Part shown: piece after piece, positions 1 to 8,867 of the stretch
How positions within the stretch are numbered: position 1 is the stretch's first letter
Layout: each line of letters begins with the position of its first letter
Assembly (NCBI GenBank): GCA_029213165.1
Contig: JARGNO010000005.1
Span: 1 to 42,417, forward strand
Direction of reading: 5' to 3'
Origin: Minwuia sp.
Lineage (GTDB): Bacteria > Pseudomonadota > Alphaproteobacteria > Minwuiales > Minwuiaceae
Length of the DNA: 42,417 nucleotides
Notes under the pieces: generated by a model
Database searches by the model: none
What the model was told of the DNA's origin: nothing
The model's input: only the letters and a program-made list of their open reading frames with translations
Program-made: the position numbers and the translations under genes

Positions 1-32
1 ACCCAGGGTGCCGCGCAGACGCCTCAGGCTGG

Positions 33-55
33 GCCCTCGGGTCAAGCCCGAGGGC
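33..55. repeat. REP-like GC-rich inverted repeat
   Basis: A perfect 9-bp inverted repeat (GCCCTCGGG / CCCGAGGGC) flanks the 5-base loop TCAAG. It lies 41 bases beyond the argJ stop codon. There is no T tract on either side, so a simple intrinsic terminator is unlikely. Short intergenic palindromes built on GGTCAAGCCCGAG are common dispersed repeats in Alphaproteobacteria, and this looks like one. That assignment is inferred from the sequence pattern; it could still help end argJ transcripts. Confidence 0.5.
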
Positions 56-95
56 GTCGGAGGGTGGGTGGTGGACATCGGCGCGAACGCCGCTG

Positions 96-1337
96 TCATG
101 AGCGATAGTCAGCGTTGATGTCGATATAGCCGTGGGTCAGGTCGCAGGTCCAGATGCGGGCATTGCCGTCGCCGATGCCCAGTTCGACCTCGATATGGAT
201 TTCCTGCCCCTTCATGTGCGGGATGATGTCGGCCTCCCGGTAATCCGGTGACAGGCCGCCATTCTCCGCGATCGTGACGCCGCCGAAGCGGACACCGAGG
301 CGGGACCGTTCCACCGGTTCGCCGGACTTGCCGATGGCCATGACGACACGGCCCCAGTTGGCGTCCTCCCCCGCTATTGCCGTCTTCACCAGCGGCGAAT
401 TGGCAATGCAGAGCGCGATGGTCCGGGCTGAGGTCGCGCTGGTCGCCCCCGTGACGTCGACCGTGACCAGCTTCGTCGCCCCCTCCCCGTCGCGGGCGAT
501 CAGGATCGAGAGGTCGCGCAGCACGTCCTCAAGCGCGGTCCTGAAGTCATTCAATGCGGGATCGTCGGCGGAACTGACTGCTGGCTGACCCTCCGCCTTG
601 CCGGTGGCAAACAGCAGGCACATGTCGGAGGTCGACATGTCGCCATCGACCGTCACGCAGTTGAAGGTCCGATCCGTGATCCCGGGCAGCAGGGCCTGAA
701 GCACGGAGGCGGGCAGCGCCGCATCCGTCACCACATAGGCCAGCATCGTGGCCATGTTCGGCGCAATCATGCCGGAGCCCTTGGCGATGCCATTGATGGT
801 AACGGAGGCATCACCGATCTTCACGGTGGCCGTCGCGCGCTTCTCGAAGGTATCCGTGGTCAGGATCCCCGCCGCGGCACCGGCCCAGCCATCCGCACTG
901 ATGCTTGCCATGGCCTGCGGCAGCGCCGCCGTCAGCTTCGCGACCGGCAGCAGTTCGCCGATCACGCCGGTAGATGCGGCAAGGACTTCATCCGCCGCAC
1001 ATCCGACCAGCGCGGCCGCCGCATCCGCCGTTGCCGCCACATCAGCTTCGCCCCGCGCGCCGGTGAAGACATTGGCGTTGCCCGCGTTCACCACCAGCGC
1101 CCGCGCGCGGCCCTTGCCCAGGTGCCGCGCGTTCCAGACCACGGGTGCCCCAGCAGTCGTGGAGGTCGTCTGCACCCCGGCTACGGTCGTGCCCGGCGCG
1201 AAGCGAAAGAACGTCAGGTCCGGGCGGCCCTTGTAGCGCAGCCCGGCGGAGATGCTGCCCAATTCGCAACCGGCGATGGGTGGCAGATCGGGCTGTGACT
1301 TCGGCGCAAGGGGCGAGACAGGCAAGGCAGCGGCCAT
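96..1337 (-). CDS. argJ: Bifunctional glutamate N-acetyltransferase / amino-acid N-acetyltransferase ArgJ
   Basis: ArgJ moves the acetyl group from N-acetylornithine to glutamate, and in bifunctional forms also uses acetyl-CoA, in the cyclic arginine pathway of the cytoplasm. The 413-residue length is normal for the family. The self-cleavage site is plain: KGSGMIAPNMATML places the Ala-Thr junction at about A196/T197, with T197 becoming the nucleophile of the beta chain. The NAGNAN motif near 84-89 and the STGVIGE segment near 122 are also family hallmarks. The start is ATG at 1337; the ribosome-binding site before it is weak. The gene follows the dioxygenase gene by 45 bases on the same strand, so read-through is possible, although the two products have no obvious shared pathway. 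It may be mono- or bifunctional; sequence alone does not settle this. Confidence 0.96.
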   Translation of the reverse strand: MAAALPVSPLAPKSQPDLPPIAGCELGSISAGLRYKGRPDLTFFRFAPGTTVAGVQTTSTTAGAPVVWNARHLGKGRARALVVNAGNANVFTGARGEADVAATADAAAALVGCAADEVLAASTGVIGELLPVAKLTAALPQAMASISADGWAGAAAGILTTDTFEKRATATVKIGDASVTINGIAKGSGMIAPNMATMLAYVVTDAALPASVLQALLPGITDRTFNCVTVDGDMSTSDMCLLFATGKAEGQPAVSSADDPALNDFRTALEDVLRDLSILIARDGEGATKLVTVDVTGATSATSARTIALCIANSPLVKTAIAGEDANWGRVVMAIGKSGEPVERSRLGVRFGGVTIAENGGLSPDYREADIIPHMKGQEIHIEVELGIGDGNARIWTCDLTHGYIDINADYRS

Positions 1338-1382
1338 GGGGGGCGTCCTGAAAAGAATTGTGAAATGGCTGGCGAAGGTACG

Positions 1383-2258
1383 TCAGAGACTCGGGCGTGC
1401 CCCTGCAACGGTTGTGCGGTGCAGCCTGCGGCGGAAACCGTCGTAATCATTCATCGCATTGTGCTGGACGCAGCGGTTGTCCCACATGGTCAGCGTCCCG
1501 GGCTGCCACCGCACACGACAGGTGAACTCGGCACGCGTCGAATGTTCGTTGAGGAAATCGAGAATCGGGCGGCTCTCGGCCTCCGTCATGTCCTCGAACC
1601 GGATCGAATAGACCGGATTGATGAACAGCGCCTTGCGGCCCGTCTGCGGAACAGTGCGCACCGCCGGATGGCTGAGTTCGGCGTGCGCTTCCTCCGAATT
1701 GATGATCGTCATGGCGCGCTTGGCCGAACCGAACAGCTTGTTGTCGACACCATAGGGGCGCCGCGCTGAATGAACGACCCGCATCCCCTCCAGCATGCGC
1801 TGCATACCCCGGGAGAGCGTCTCGAATGCCATGTACATATTGGCGAAAACCGTGTCACCACCGAAGGGAGGCACTTCCTTTGCGTGCAGGATCGTGGCGC
1901 GCGGCGGGGCCTCCTGAAAGCTCCAGTCGGAATGCCAGTTGCCACCGAAATTCTTCACACCGATCTCTGTGGCTTCCTTGATCACCTCAATGACTTCAGG
2001 GTGATCCGGCATTGTCTTCACATATGGCTCGATGCCGAAATCACCGAAGAGGCGCGTGAACCGTTTCTGGTCTTCCGGTTCCAGATGCTGATCACGAAAG
2101 ACAATGACGCAGTGCTCCGCGAACGCCTGCTCGATTTCCGCCACCACGGCATCGCTGAGGCCGGACGTGAGATCGATCCCGTCGATCTCCGCCCCCATGA
2201 TGCCGGTCAGCGGCGTGACATTGATATGGCTGTAGTCGTGGTCCGCCAGTGCGCTCAT
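1383..2258 (-). CDS. TauD/TfdA-family Fe(II)/2-oxoglutarate dioxygenase
   Basis: The 291-residue protein belongs to the taurine/2,4-D dioxygenase family, which oxidises substrates using Fe(II), 2-oxoglutarate and O2. The iron triad is visible: H109 and D111 in NWHSDW, and the distal H266 in NRCVQHNA. Arginines near 276-278 (RRRLHR) should bind the 2-oxoglutarate carboxylate. The start is ATG at 2258 because GGGAGGAAAC lies just upstream; an in-frame extension to 2333 has no such site and is poorly conserved in character. The substrate is not evident: family members act on taurine, alkylsulfates, aryloxyalkanoates and others. The gene lies 94 bases after holC and 45 bases before argJ on the same strand. 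A second family member with a nearly identical WHSDWSFQE motif occurs at 26062. Confidence 0.88.
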   Translation of the reverse strand: MSALADHDYSHINVTPLTGIMGAEIDGIDLTSGLSDAVVAEIEQAFAEHCVIVFRDQHLEPEDQKRFTRLFGDFGIEPYVKTMPDHPEVIEVIKEATEIGVKNFGGNWHSDWSFQEAPPRATILHAKEVPPFGGDTVFANMYMAFETLSRGMQRMLEGMRVVHSARRPYGVDNKLFGSAKRAMTIINSEEAHAELSHPAVRTVPQTGRKALFINPVYSIRFEDMTEAESRPILDFLNEHSTRAEFTCRVRWQPGTLTMWDNRCVQHNAMNDYDGFRRRLHRTTVAGARPSL

Positions 2259-2352
2259 GTCCGTTTCCTCCCGCCCTTCTCTCCTGTACGAAGGCTTCCG
2301 GTGGATTGTCCCGCCGCGAATGATGCAAGGCAAGGCCTCTGAAGCGCAATTG

Positions 2353-2799
2353 TCACGCGCCTTTCTCCCAGCCCCGCTCCCCCTGCTTCCAGTAGGTCAC
2401 GGCATGTCCTGCCGAACGTGCCATACGCCAACGGTCCCGCGCACCGGCCACCGCATCCTCGTCACGTCCGTCGAACAGGTCGAGGCAGCGGTCGTAGCCT
2501 TCCAGATCGGCCGCCGCCACCCCATCAACCAGCAGCAACACGGTCGCCCCCGCAGGATTGTCCGCCCCCGTGGTCAGCCAGATCGGCTGTGATGGACCAT
2601 GACCATCCTCCGACGAACCATGCGGCAGGAAAGCGTCCTTGCGGTAGGTCCAGAGCAGGTCGTTCAGTGCCTTGACCCGACCTTCGTCAGCCGCCCGCAC
2701 CACCGCCCTCATGCCGCGTTCCACCACCTTTTCCAGCAGTTCCGGAAGCGCTGTTTCCAGCGGCTTCCGGGTCAGATGATAAAAGGCGACATCGGCCAT
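2353..2799 (-). CDS. holC: DNA polymerase III chi subunit HolC
   Basis: HolC (chi) is a small clamp-loader-associated subunit that links DNA polymerase III to single-strand DNA-binding protein. The 148-residue length matches the family. The N-terminal MADVAFYHLTRKPLETALPEL segment, the LNDLLWTY strand/turn near 45-52, FLPHGSSED near 57-65 and the late W-containing DRWRMARSAGH region are typical. The gene follows pepA with only 11 bases between, the standard pepA-holC pairing, and probably shares its transcript. The start is ATG at 2799. Confidence 0.93.
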   Translation of the reverse strand: MADVAFYHLTRKPLETALPELLEKVVERGMRAVVRAADEGRVKALNDLLWTYRKDAFLPHGSSEDGHGPSQPIWLTTGADNPAGATVLLLVDGVAAADLEGYDRCLDLFDGRDEDAVAGARDRWRMARSAGHAVTYWKQGERGWEKGA

Positions 2800-2810
2800 G
2801 ACTGCCTGGA

Positions 2811-4313
2811 TCAGCTCTCGTAGTAGCGCCTGACGAGTTCGTCCAGCAGGCGCACGCCATACCCCGTGCCGCCCTTCGGCGCGGTGGCGGAACCCTTCTG
2901 TGACCAGGCGACGCCCGCGATGTCCAGATGCGCCCAGGGCACATCATTGACATAGCGCTGCAGGAACTGCGCCGCCGTGATGGAGCCCGCACCGCGCCCG
3001 GTGCCGATATTGCGCATGTCGGCAATCTGGGACTTCAGGTCGGCGTCGTAGTTCTTGTGCAGCGGGAAGCGCCAGAGTTTCTCCTCCACCGTCTTGCCGG
3101 CTTCCAGCAGACGTTCGGACAGTTCGTCATTGTTGGAGAACAGGCCGGCATGTTCCGACCCCAGGGCGACAATGATCGCGCCGGTCAGGGTGGCCAGATT
3201 GACCATGAACTGCGGCTTGAAGCGGTCCTGCGTGTACCAGAGCGCATCAGCCAGAACCAGACGGCCCTCCGCGTCCGTGTTCAGCACCTCGATGGTCTGG
3301 CCGGACATGGAAGTGACCACGTCGCCGGGGCGCTGCGCATTGCCATCGGGCATGTTCTCGACCAGGCCGACAACACCAACGGCGTTCACCTTTGCGCCAC
3401 GACCGGCAATGGCCGCCATCGCACCGATGACTGCCGCCGAACCGCCCATGTCCCACTTCATGTCTTCCATGCCTGCAGCGGGCTTCAGGGAGATGCCGCC
3501 GGTATCGAAGGTCACGCCCTTGCCGACGAAAGCGACAGGCGCGCTGTTCTTGCGGCCGCCGTTCCAGTGCATGACAACCAGCCGGCTCTCACGGATCGAC
3601 CCCTGCCCGACACCCAGCAGCGACCCCATGCCGAGGCTCTTCATCTGAGCCTCGCCCAGGACCTCGACCTTGACGCCCAGCTTCGACAGTTCCTGACAAC
3701 GCTCTGCCAGGGTCTGCGGGTAGAGGATGTTGGGCGGCTCCGACACCAGGTCGCGGGTCAGGAAGACGCCATCTGCCACCCGGTCCAGCGCCGCGAAGGC
3801 GTCCCGCGTGGCAGCAGCCGACCGGGTGCCGATGGTCAGCAGCTCCAGCGTGGGCTTGTCTTCATCCTTCAGTTTCGTGTGATACTTGTCGAAGCGGTAG
3901 CTGGCGAGGCGCGCGCCGACCGCGACATGCGCCTGAATGGCACCGCGCGTCATCTTCGACTTCGACGCCAGGCCATCCGAATCGATAACGATCTTGCCCT
4001 GTTTCACACCTGATGTGGCCCAGGCCGAATAGGTCTTCCCCCCCAGGGCTTCCAGATCGTTCTGTGTCAGTTCGGCGGGATCGCCGACGCCCAGCAACAG
4101 GATACGGTCAAGCCGGGTGCCGCGCGGCGCCAGGATCTCGGCCTGCTGACCCTTGTTGCCAGCGAAGCGGGAACCGCGCAGCACCTGCTTGATCGCGCCT
4201 TCCGTGGTCTTGTCCAGTTCGGTCGCTGCGGGCGACAGCTTGCCCCCCTTGTCGACGGCGACGGCAATCGCACCGCGTCCCGGAATGGCTCCACCCTTGA
4301 TCTCGATTTCCAT
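2811..4313 (-). CDS. pepA: Leucyl aminopeptidase PepA (M17)
   Basis: PepA is a cytoplasmic M17 metallo-aminopeptidase that removes N-terminal residues from peptides using two metal ions; E. coli PepA also binds DNA. The 500-residue length is standard. The catalytic domain has the expected ligands: K265 and D270 in GKGVTFD, D288 in KWDMGG, and D347/E349 with R351 in the signature NTDAEGRL. The N-terminal domain is about 1-170. The start is ATG at 4313. It is the first gene of the minus-strand set pepA-holC and is divergent from lptF, as is common in Alphaproteobacteria. Confidence 0.97.
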   Translation of the reverse strand: MEIEIKGGAIPGRGAIAVAVDKGGKLSPAATELDKTTEGAIKQVLRGSRFAGNKGQQAEILAPRGTRLDRILLLGVGDPAELTQNDLEALGGKTYSAWATSGVKQGKIVIDSDGLASKSKMTRGAIQAHVAVGARLASYRFDKYHTKLKDEDKPTLELLTIGTRSAAATRDAFAALDRVADGVFLTRDLVSEPPNILYPQTLAERCQELSKLGVKVEVLGEAQMKSLGMGSLLGVGQGSIRESRLVVMHWNGGRKNSAPVAFVGKGVTFDTGGISLKPAAGMEDMKWDMGGSAAVIGAMAAIAGRGAKVNAVGVVGLVENMPDGNAQRPGDVVTSMSGQTIEVLNTDAEGRLVLADALWYTQDRFKPQFMVNLATLTGAIIVALGSEHAGLFSNNDELSERLLEAGKTVEEKLWRFPLHKNYDADLKSQIADMRNIGTGRGAGSITAAQFLQRYVNDVPWAHLDIAGVAWSQKGSATAPKGGTGYGVRLLDELVRRYYES

Positions 4314-4471
4314 CTGATTCCGCCCGCTCCCGAATTGATCCTGCCGGACACCGGACCGGTGTCCCTTTCATGTCGCATATATTGCAGCGTTTGACGGGGT
4401 GCGCAAACGCCGCGAATTGTGAGCACTGCCCCATCTTTAACATGACGCCATCACGGCTATACTCCGCGGCC

Positions 4472-5617
4472 ATGCGCTCCCTCAGCCGATACATGATCCG
4501 CACGGCCATCGGTCCGTTCCTGTTTGTCACCTCGGTGCTGACCGGCGTGATCTGGATCGTGCAGGCGTTGCGCTTTGTCGATGAGATCATCAACTACGAC
4601 ATGACAGCCAGCGCGTTCGCCTACATTTCACTGCTGTTGCTGCCCCAATTGCTGCCCGTGACGATGCCCATCGGCCTGTTCTGCGGGATGCTCTATGCCT
4701 ATTGGCGCCTGTCCACGGACAGTGAGCTGGTCGTGATGCGCGCGGCGGGCCTCAGCCGCATGCGACTGGCACGTCCCGGAATCATCCTGGGCTGTGCCTG
4801 CGCGGTCGTCGTGGCTTCCATGACCTTCTATTTCATGCCCCTGGCCAACACGACCATGCGCGACACCCGTTTCGCCTGGCACTACATCTATTCGACACTG
4901 GTGCTGCGCGAACAGCAGTTCACGCCGCTGCAAACCAAGCTGACTGTCTATGTTCGTGAACGCCACCAGGGTGGTGAACTGCGCGGGCTGCTGATCCAGG
5001 ATGACCGGGACAGCCAGAAGACCGTCACGATGATGGCGGAAAAGGGCACCATCATCCGCAGCGACGATGGTCCGAAGATCCTGCTGCTCAGCGGCAACAG
5101 GCAGGAACGCGACACCAGCAGTGGCGACGTCAGCCTGCTGTTCTTCGACAGCTATACCCTGGAAGTGAACATGTTCGGCAGTTCCGTGCCGGTTCGACCG
5201 AAGAAGCTCGAGGAACTCAACCTCATCACCCTGCTGGAGACAGGGCGCGGACTGACAGGCGATGCCTACTGGCGGCAACAGGCCGAGGCACACAAGCGCA
5301 TTGCCCTGCCCCTGCTCGCCGTTACCTTCAGCCTGATCGCCATCGCTGCAATCCTGTCCGGCGAATTCGACCGGCGCGGCCAGGGGCGTCGAATCTTCGT
5401 CGCCTCCGTTGCCGCCGGATTGGTCCAGGGCGCCGCACTGGCGCTCGTACAGGCGGGCGGCAGTTCGCCCTTCGCGCTTGTCCTGCTCTACCTCCTGATC
5501 GCCACCGGCATCGGTATCAGTCTCTACATGATCCGTCCCGGCGCGGGTGGTGGTGTGGCGACGACTGCGCCGCCGCCGCCGGACTTCCCCTCCGCCCAGA
5601 CCGCGGGAGGGGACTGA
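4472..5617 (+). CDS. lptF: LPS export ABC transporter permease LptF
   Basis: LptF is one of the two inner-membrane permeases of the LptB2FG transporter, which extracts lipopolysaccharide from the inner membrane and pushes it across the periplasm. The 381-residue protein (YjgP/YjgQ family) has paired transmembrane helices at the N-terminus (about 10-100), a periplasmic beta-jellyroll in the middle, and three helices near the C-terminus. The start is put at ATG 4472 (MRSLSRYMIRT), where the family's conserved N-terminus begins; ATG 4442 is in frame but adds unlike residues. A TATACT element at 4458-4463 with no good -35 box might be a -10 site, which would give an almost leaderless message. The stop is 2 bases before lptG. 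The C-terminus is rich in glycine and proline. Confidence 0.93.
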   Translation: MRSLSRYMIRTAIGPFLFVTSVLTGVIWIVQALRFVDEIINYDMTASAFAYISLLLLPQLLPVTMPIGLFCGMLYAYWRLSTDSELVVMRAAGLSRMRLARPGIILGCACAVVVASMTFYFMPLANTTMRDTRFAWHYIYSTLVLREQQFTPLQTKLTVYVRERHQGGELRGLLIQDDRDSQKTVTMMAEKGTIIRSDDGPKILLLSGNRQERDTSSGDVSLLFFDSYTLEVNMFGSSVPVRPKKLEELNLITLLETGRGLTGDAYWRQQAEAHKRIALPLLAVTFSLIAIAAILSGEFDRRGQGRRIFVASVAAGLVQGAALALVQAGGSSPFALVLLYLLIATGIGISLYMIRPGAGGGVATTAPPPPDFPSAQTAGGD

Positions 5618-5619
5618 AA

Positions 5620-6714
5620 ATGCTTCAGACCCTTGGTGTCTACATTGGTCGGCAGTTCCTGATCGGCGCCGGAATCGTGCTCGGGTTGCTCGTCGTGGTC
5701 ATGTTCACTGTCGAGGTCATCGAGCATCTGCGCAAGGCTGGCGACAGACCAGAGGTCACGATCCTCGCCGTCATGCAGCTTTCCCTGATGAAACTGCCCG
5801 CCACGATCCAGAAGCTCTGGCCCTTCGTGTTCCTGTTCGGGGCGATGCTGGCACTCACCCGGCTGGCGAATTCCAGTGAACTTGTCGTTGCCCGGGCCGC
5901 AGGGGTCTCGATCTGGCAGATCCTGGCGCCGTTGCTGCTGGTCTCTGCAACAGCAGGGGCGATCCTGGTAACTGTCGTCAACCCGGTCGGTGCGGCGCTG
6001 AGCGGGCGATACGACCAGTTGAGCAACCGCTACTTCAAGGGCGAAAGCAGCCTGATCAGCGTCTCCGTGCGTACCGGTCTCTGGCTGCGGGAAGTCAGCA
6101 AGACCGGGCATCAGGTGATCCATGCCAACAGCGTTTCGGGAGACGGGGAAATCCTGAACAATGTCACCATCTTCACCTACGGCCTGAACGACACCTTCGA
6201 CAGTCGCACCGATGCGGAGCGGGCGAAGCTGGTCAGGGGCGCTTGGCTGCTGGAGAACGCGCGTGTCACGTCGCCGAACGGACCGCGTCAGCTGCTGGCC
6301 CGGACCAGTATCCCCACGACGCTGACCTTCGCCCAGATCGTGGACAGTCTCGCGTCCCCTGAAACCCTTTCCTTCTGGGAACTGCCGAGCTTCATCGGAC
6401 TGCTGGAGCATTCCGGTTTCAACGCGCTGTCACACCGGCTGTACTGGAATTCCCTGCTGGCCCTGCCGCTGCTGCTTTCAGCGATGGTCCTGCTGGCTGC
6501 CACCTTCTGCATTCGCCTCAGCCGCCGCAAGGGCGGCACCGGCTGGGTCTTCTTCTCCGGCGCCATGGCCGGGTTCAGCGTCTTCTTCATCACCGATCTG
6601 GTGGAAGCCTTTGGCTCAGCGGGGAAGCTGCCCATCATCCTGGCCGCTTGGACGCCCGCTGCCGTCACGACCATGTCGGCTGTCGCGGCCATGTTTCACC
6701 TGGAAGACGGATGA
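5620..6714 (+). CDS. lptG: LPS export ABC transporter permease LptG
   Basis: LptG is the partner permease of LptF in the LptB2FG complex. The 364-residue protein has the same layout: N-terminal membrane helices (about 15-110), a periplasmic jellyroll region (about 140-260) and C-terminal helices (about 275-360). The motif SSELVVARAAGVS near 86-98 is the cytoplasmic coupling segment seen in both permeases; LptF carries the matching DSELVVMRAAGLS. GGGAGGGGAC just upstream is a good ribosome-binding site and overlaps the end of lptF. Its TGA stop overlaps the lptD ATG (ATGA), so lptF-lptG-lptD is a tightly coupled operon. Confidence 0.94.
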   Translation: MLQTLGVYIGRQFLIGAGIVLGLLVVVMFTVEVIEHLRKAGDRPEVTILAVMQLSLMKLPATIQKLWPFVFLFGAMLALTRLANSSELVVARAAGVSIWQILAPLLLVSATAGAILVTVVNPVGAALSGRYDQLSNRYFKGESSLISVSVRTGLWLREVSKTGHQVIHANSVSGDGEILNNVTIFTYGLNDTFDSRTDAERAKLVRGAWLLENARVTSPNGPRQLLARTSIPTTLTFAQIVDSLASPETLSFWELPSFIGLLEHSGFNALSHRLYWNSLLALPLLLSAMVLLAATFCIRLSRRKGGTGWVFFSGAMAGFSVFFITDLVEAFGSAGKLPIILAAWTPAAVTTMSAVAAMFHLEDG

Positions 6715-8867
6715 GGGCGCGGCCCGCCCAGATTGCAGGGCTGCTGGCCCTGTTGCTGCTGACTTTCGTCATGGCATCACCCGGTGCGGTCCATGCCCAG
6801 TCGGCTGAGCCGCTGCCGACCGAGCTTGAAGCCGACGAGATGATCTACGAGCGCGACCTGGGCATCGTCACCGCGCGCGGCAGTGTCGAGATCACCCAGG
6901 GTGAACGCATCCTGTTCGCCGATGTCGTGACCTACAACGAACGCGACGATATCGTCACCGCAACCGGCAATGTCATGCTGCGGGAGCCGAGCGGCGATGT
7001 CGCCTTTGCCGAATACGTCGAACTGTCGGACGGCTTCAAGCAGGGCATCATCCGCGAGATCCGGATCCAGCGTGCTGACCGCAGCCGCCTCTCCGCCCGC
7101 GTGGCGAGGCGTGAGGGCGACGACCGTACCGTGCTGGAACGGGCCGTGTTCACCCGTTGCGAGTCCTGCCCGGAACATCCCGAAAGGCCACCGATCTGGC
7201 AGATCAAGTCGGGCAAGGTCACCCGCGACGTATCCACCGAGATCGTCGAGTATGAAGACGCGATGTTCGAGATGTTCGGCGTGCCGGTATTCTACACGCC
7301 ATACTTCTACCACCCTGACCCGACCATCAACCGCAAGAGCGGCATCCTGACACCGGTCATCGGAACATCGACCGAACTCGGCGCCCAGTTCACGTTGCCG
7401 CTCTATGTGGTTCTGGACGACACCAGTGATTTCACCTTCAGCCCGCGCATCACCTCCAAGGAGGGTGCCGTTCTTGGCGGTGAGTACCGCAAGCGCTACG
7501 ACAACGGAACCTTCGATACCACCGGCTCAGTCACCTATGTGGACGAGGTCGATATCAACAACCGCAAGACCGGCGCGGAGGAATTTCGCGGCCACATCCA
7601 GTCGGCAGGCCGGTTCAATGTCGGGCGGGGGTTTGAATCCGGCTTCGACCTCAACCGCGCCAGTGACGATACCTACCTGCAACGCTACGACATCAGTTCC
7701 TCAGATGTCCTGACCTCCGACCTCTATCTCCGCGGTATCCGTGGCCGCCATGCCGCATCGGTCGAGTTCTTCGCCTTCCAGAGCCTGCGGGAGAACGACA
7801 AGGACGGGGACACGCCCTTTGTGCTGCCGCTGGCGAGCTATGCCACAAGTACGGAACCATCTGTCGGTGGGCGGCTGGACGGGACGCTCAGCGCCGTTGC
7901 CCTGCAACGTACCGGCGGGCGTGATACCCGCAGGCTGTCGCTGGAGGGCGACTGGGCGGCGGACCACATCGGCCAGTTCGGCGACCTGATGACCTTCGGC
8001 CTGCACCTGCGGGGTGACGGCTACATGATATCGGAAGCGCAAAGCACCGATGTCACGGCGGTCAATGACGATGAGGTGACGGGCCGGATCTGGCCCATGG
8101 CCAGCATGATGTGGCGTCTGCCGATGGTGAAACAGGAAGGCCGCCTGATGCAGACCGTCGAGCCGGTGGTGCAGGTCATTGCCTCCCCGGGTGGCGGAAA
8201 TCCCGACGCCATTCCGAACGAGGACTCGCAGAGCTTCGAGTTTTCCGAGGCCAACCTGTTCGAACGCAATCGCTTTGTCGGCTTCGACCGGATCGAAAGC
8301 GGCAGCCGGGTGAACTACGGCTTGCGCCTCGGCCTGCATGGGGAGAGCGGCGGGCGGACCGATCTGGTCATCGGTCAGTCGATCCGTCTCAACCAGACGA
8401 GTTCAGCCAATATCGGCACAGGGCTGGAGGATCGCTTCTCCGACTTCGTGGGCCGTCTCAGCATCGCCCCGTCCGAACTGGTCAATTACTCGCTGCGGTT
8501 CCGCTTCGAAGCGGACGGGCCGACCGTTGAACGCCACGAACACCTGATCGAGGCGGGCGATGACCGCTACCGCCTGAAGCTCGGCTACGTTTCACAGGCC
8601 GCCATCGGCGGCGGCGTGGCAATTGGCGATGTGGAGGAGCTGAACATGGAAGCCTCTGCCGCCGTGGCCGATTCCTGGAAGACGTTCGGTGCCTACCGTC
8701 ATGACCTGACGCGCTCCGGCGGCTCGCTGCGCGCGGAGATCGGCCTGCAGTACCTCGACGAATGTTTCGACTTCCAGATCGGGGCCGTGCGCGACTTCAC
8801 CAGCGACCGCGATATCGAAGCCTCAACCTCGGTCTTTGTCAGGGTCCAGTTGCTGGGTCTGAACTGA
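6711..8867 (+). CDS. lptD: LPS-assembly protein LptD (OstA/Imp)
   Basis: LptD is the outer-membrane beta-barrel that inserts lipopolysaccharide into the outer leaflet. The 718-residue protein starts with a signal peptide cut after about PGAVHA-Q. An OstA/LptA-like jellyroll follows (about 35-180), beginning LEADEMIYERDLGIVTARG, and then the barrel domain to the C-terminus. Cysteines are few: C150 and C153 (CESC) in the jellyroll region and C685 near the end, so the disulfide pattern differs from the four-cysteine E. coli form. The start ATG 6711 overlaps the lptG stop. The last 45 bases overlap the 3' end of the convergent M48 protease gene. In many relatives surA follows directly; here lemA and the protease gene lie between. 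Confidence 0.94.
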   Translation: MRARPAQIAGLLALLLLTFVMASPGAVHAQSAEPLPTELEADEMIYERDLGIVTARGSVEITQGERILFADVVTYNERDDIVTATGNVMLREPSGDVAFAEYVELSDGFKQGIIREIRIQRADRSRLSARVARREGDDRTVLERAVFTRCESCPEHPERPPIWQIKSGKVTRDVSTEIVEYEDAMFEMFGVPVFYTPYFYHPDPTINRKSGILTPVIGTSTELGAQFTLPLYVVLDDTSDFTFSPRITSKEGAVLGGEYRKRYDNGTFDTTGSVTYVDEVDINNRKTGAEEFRGHIQSAGRFNVGRGFESGFDLNRASDDTYLQRYDISSSDVLTSDLYLRGIRGRHAASVEFFAFQSLRENDKDGDTPFVLPLASYATSTEPSVGGRLDGTLSAVALQRTGGRDTRRLSLEGDWAADHIGQFGDLMTFGLHLRGDGYMISEAQSTDVTAVNDDEVTGRIWPMASMMWRLPMVKQEGRLMQTVEPVVQVIASPGGGNPDAIPNEDSQSFEFSEANLFERNRFVGFDRIESGSRVNYGLRLGLHGESGGRTDLVIGQSIRLNQTSSANIGTGLEDRFSDFVGRLSIAPSELVNYSLRFRFEADGPTVERHEHLIEAGDDRYRLKLGYVSQAAIGGGVAIGDVEELNMEASAAVADSWKTFGAYRHDLTRSGGSLRAEIGLQYLDECFDFQIGAVRDFTSDRDIEASTSVFVRVQLLGLN

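Noticed and set aside
2928-4013. 361-codon open frame on the plus strand
   Set aside because: Antisense to pepA, which has complete catalytic motifs.
4378-4406. Possible pepA promoter on the minus strand, TTGCGC and AATATA spaced by 17
   Set aside because: Each box has only three matches to consensus; too weak to list.
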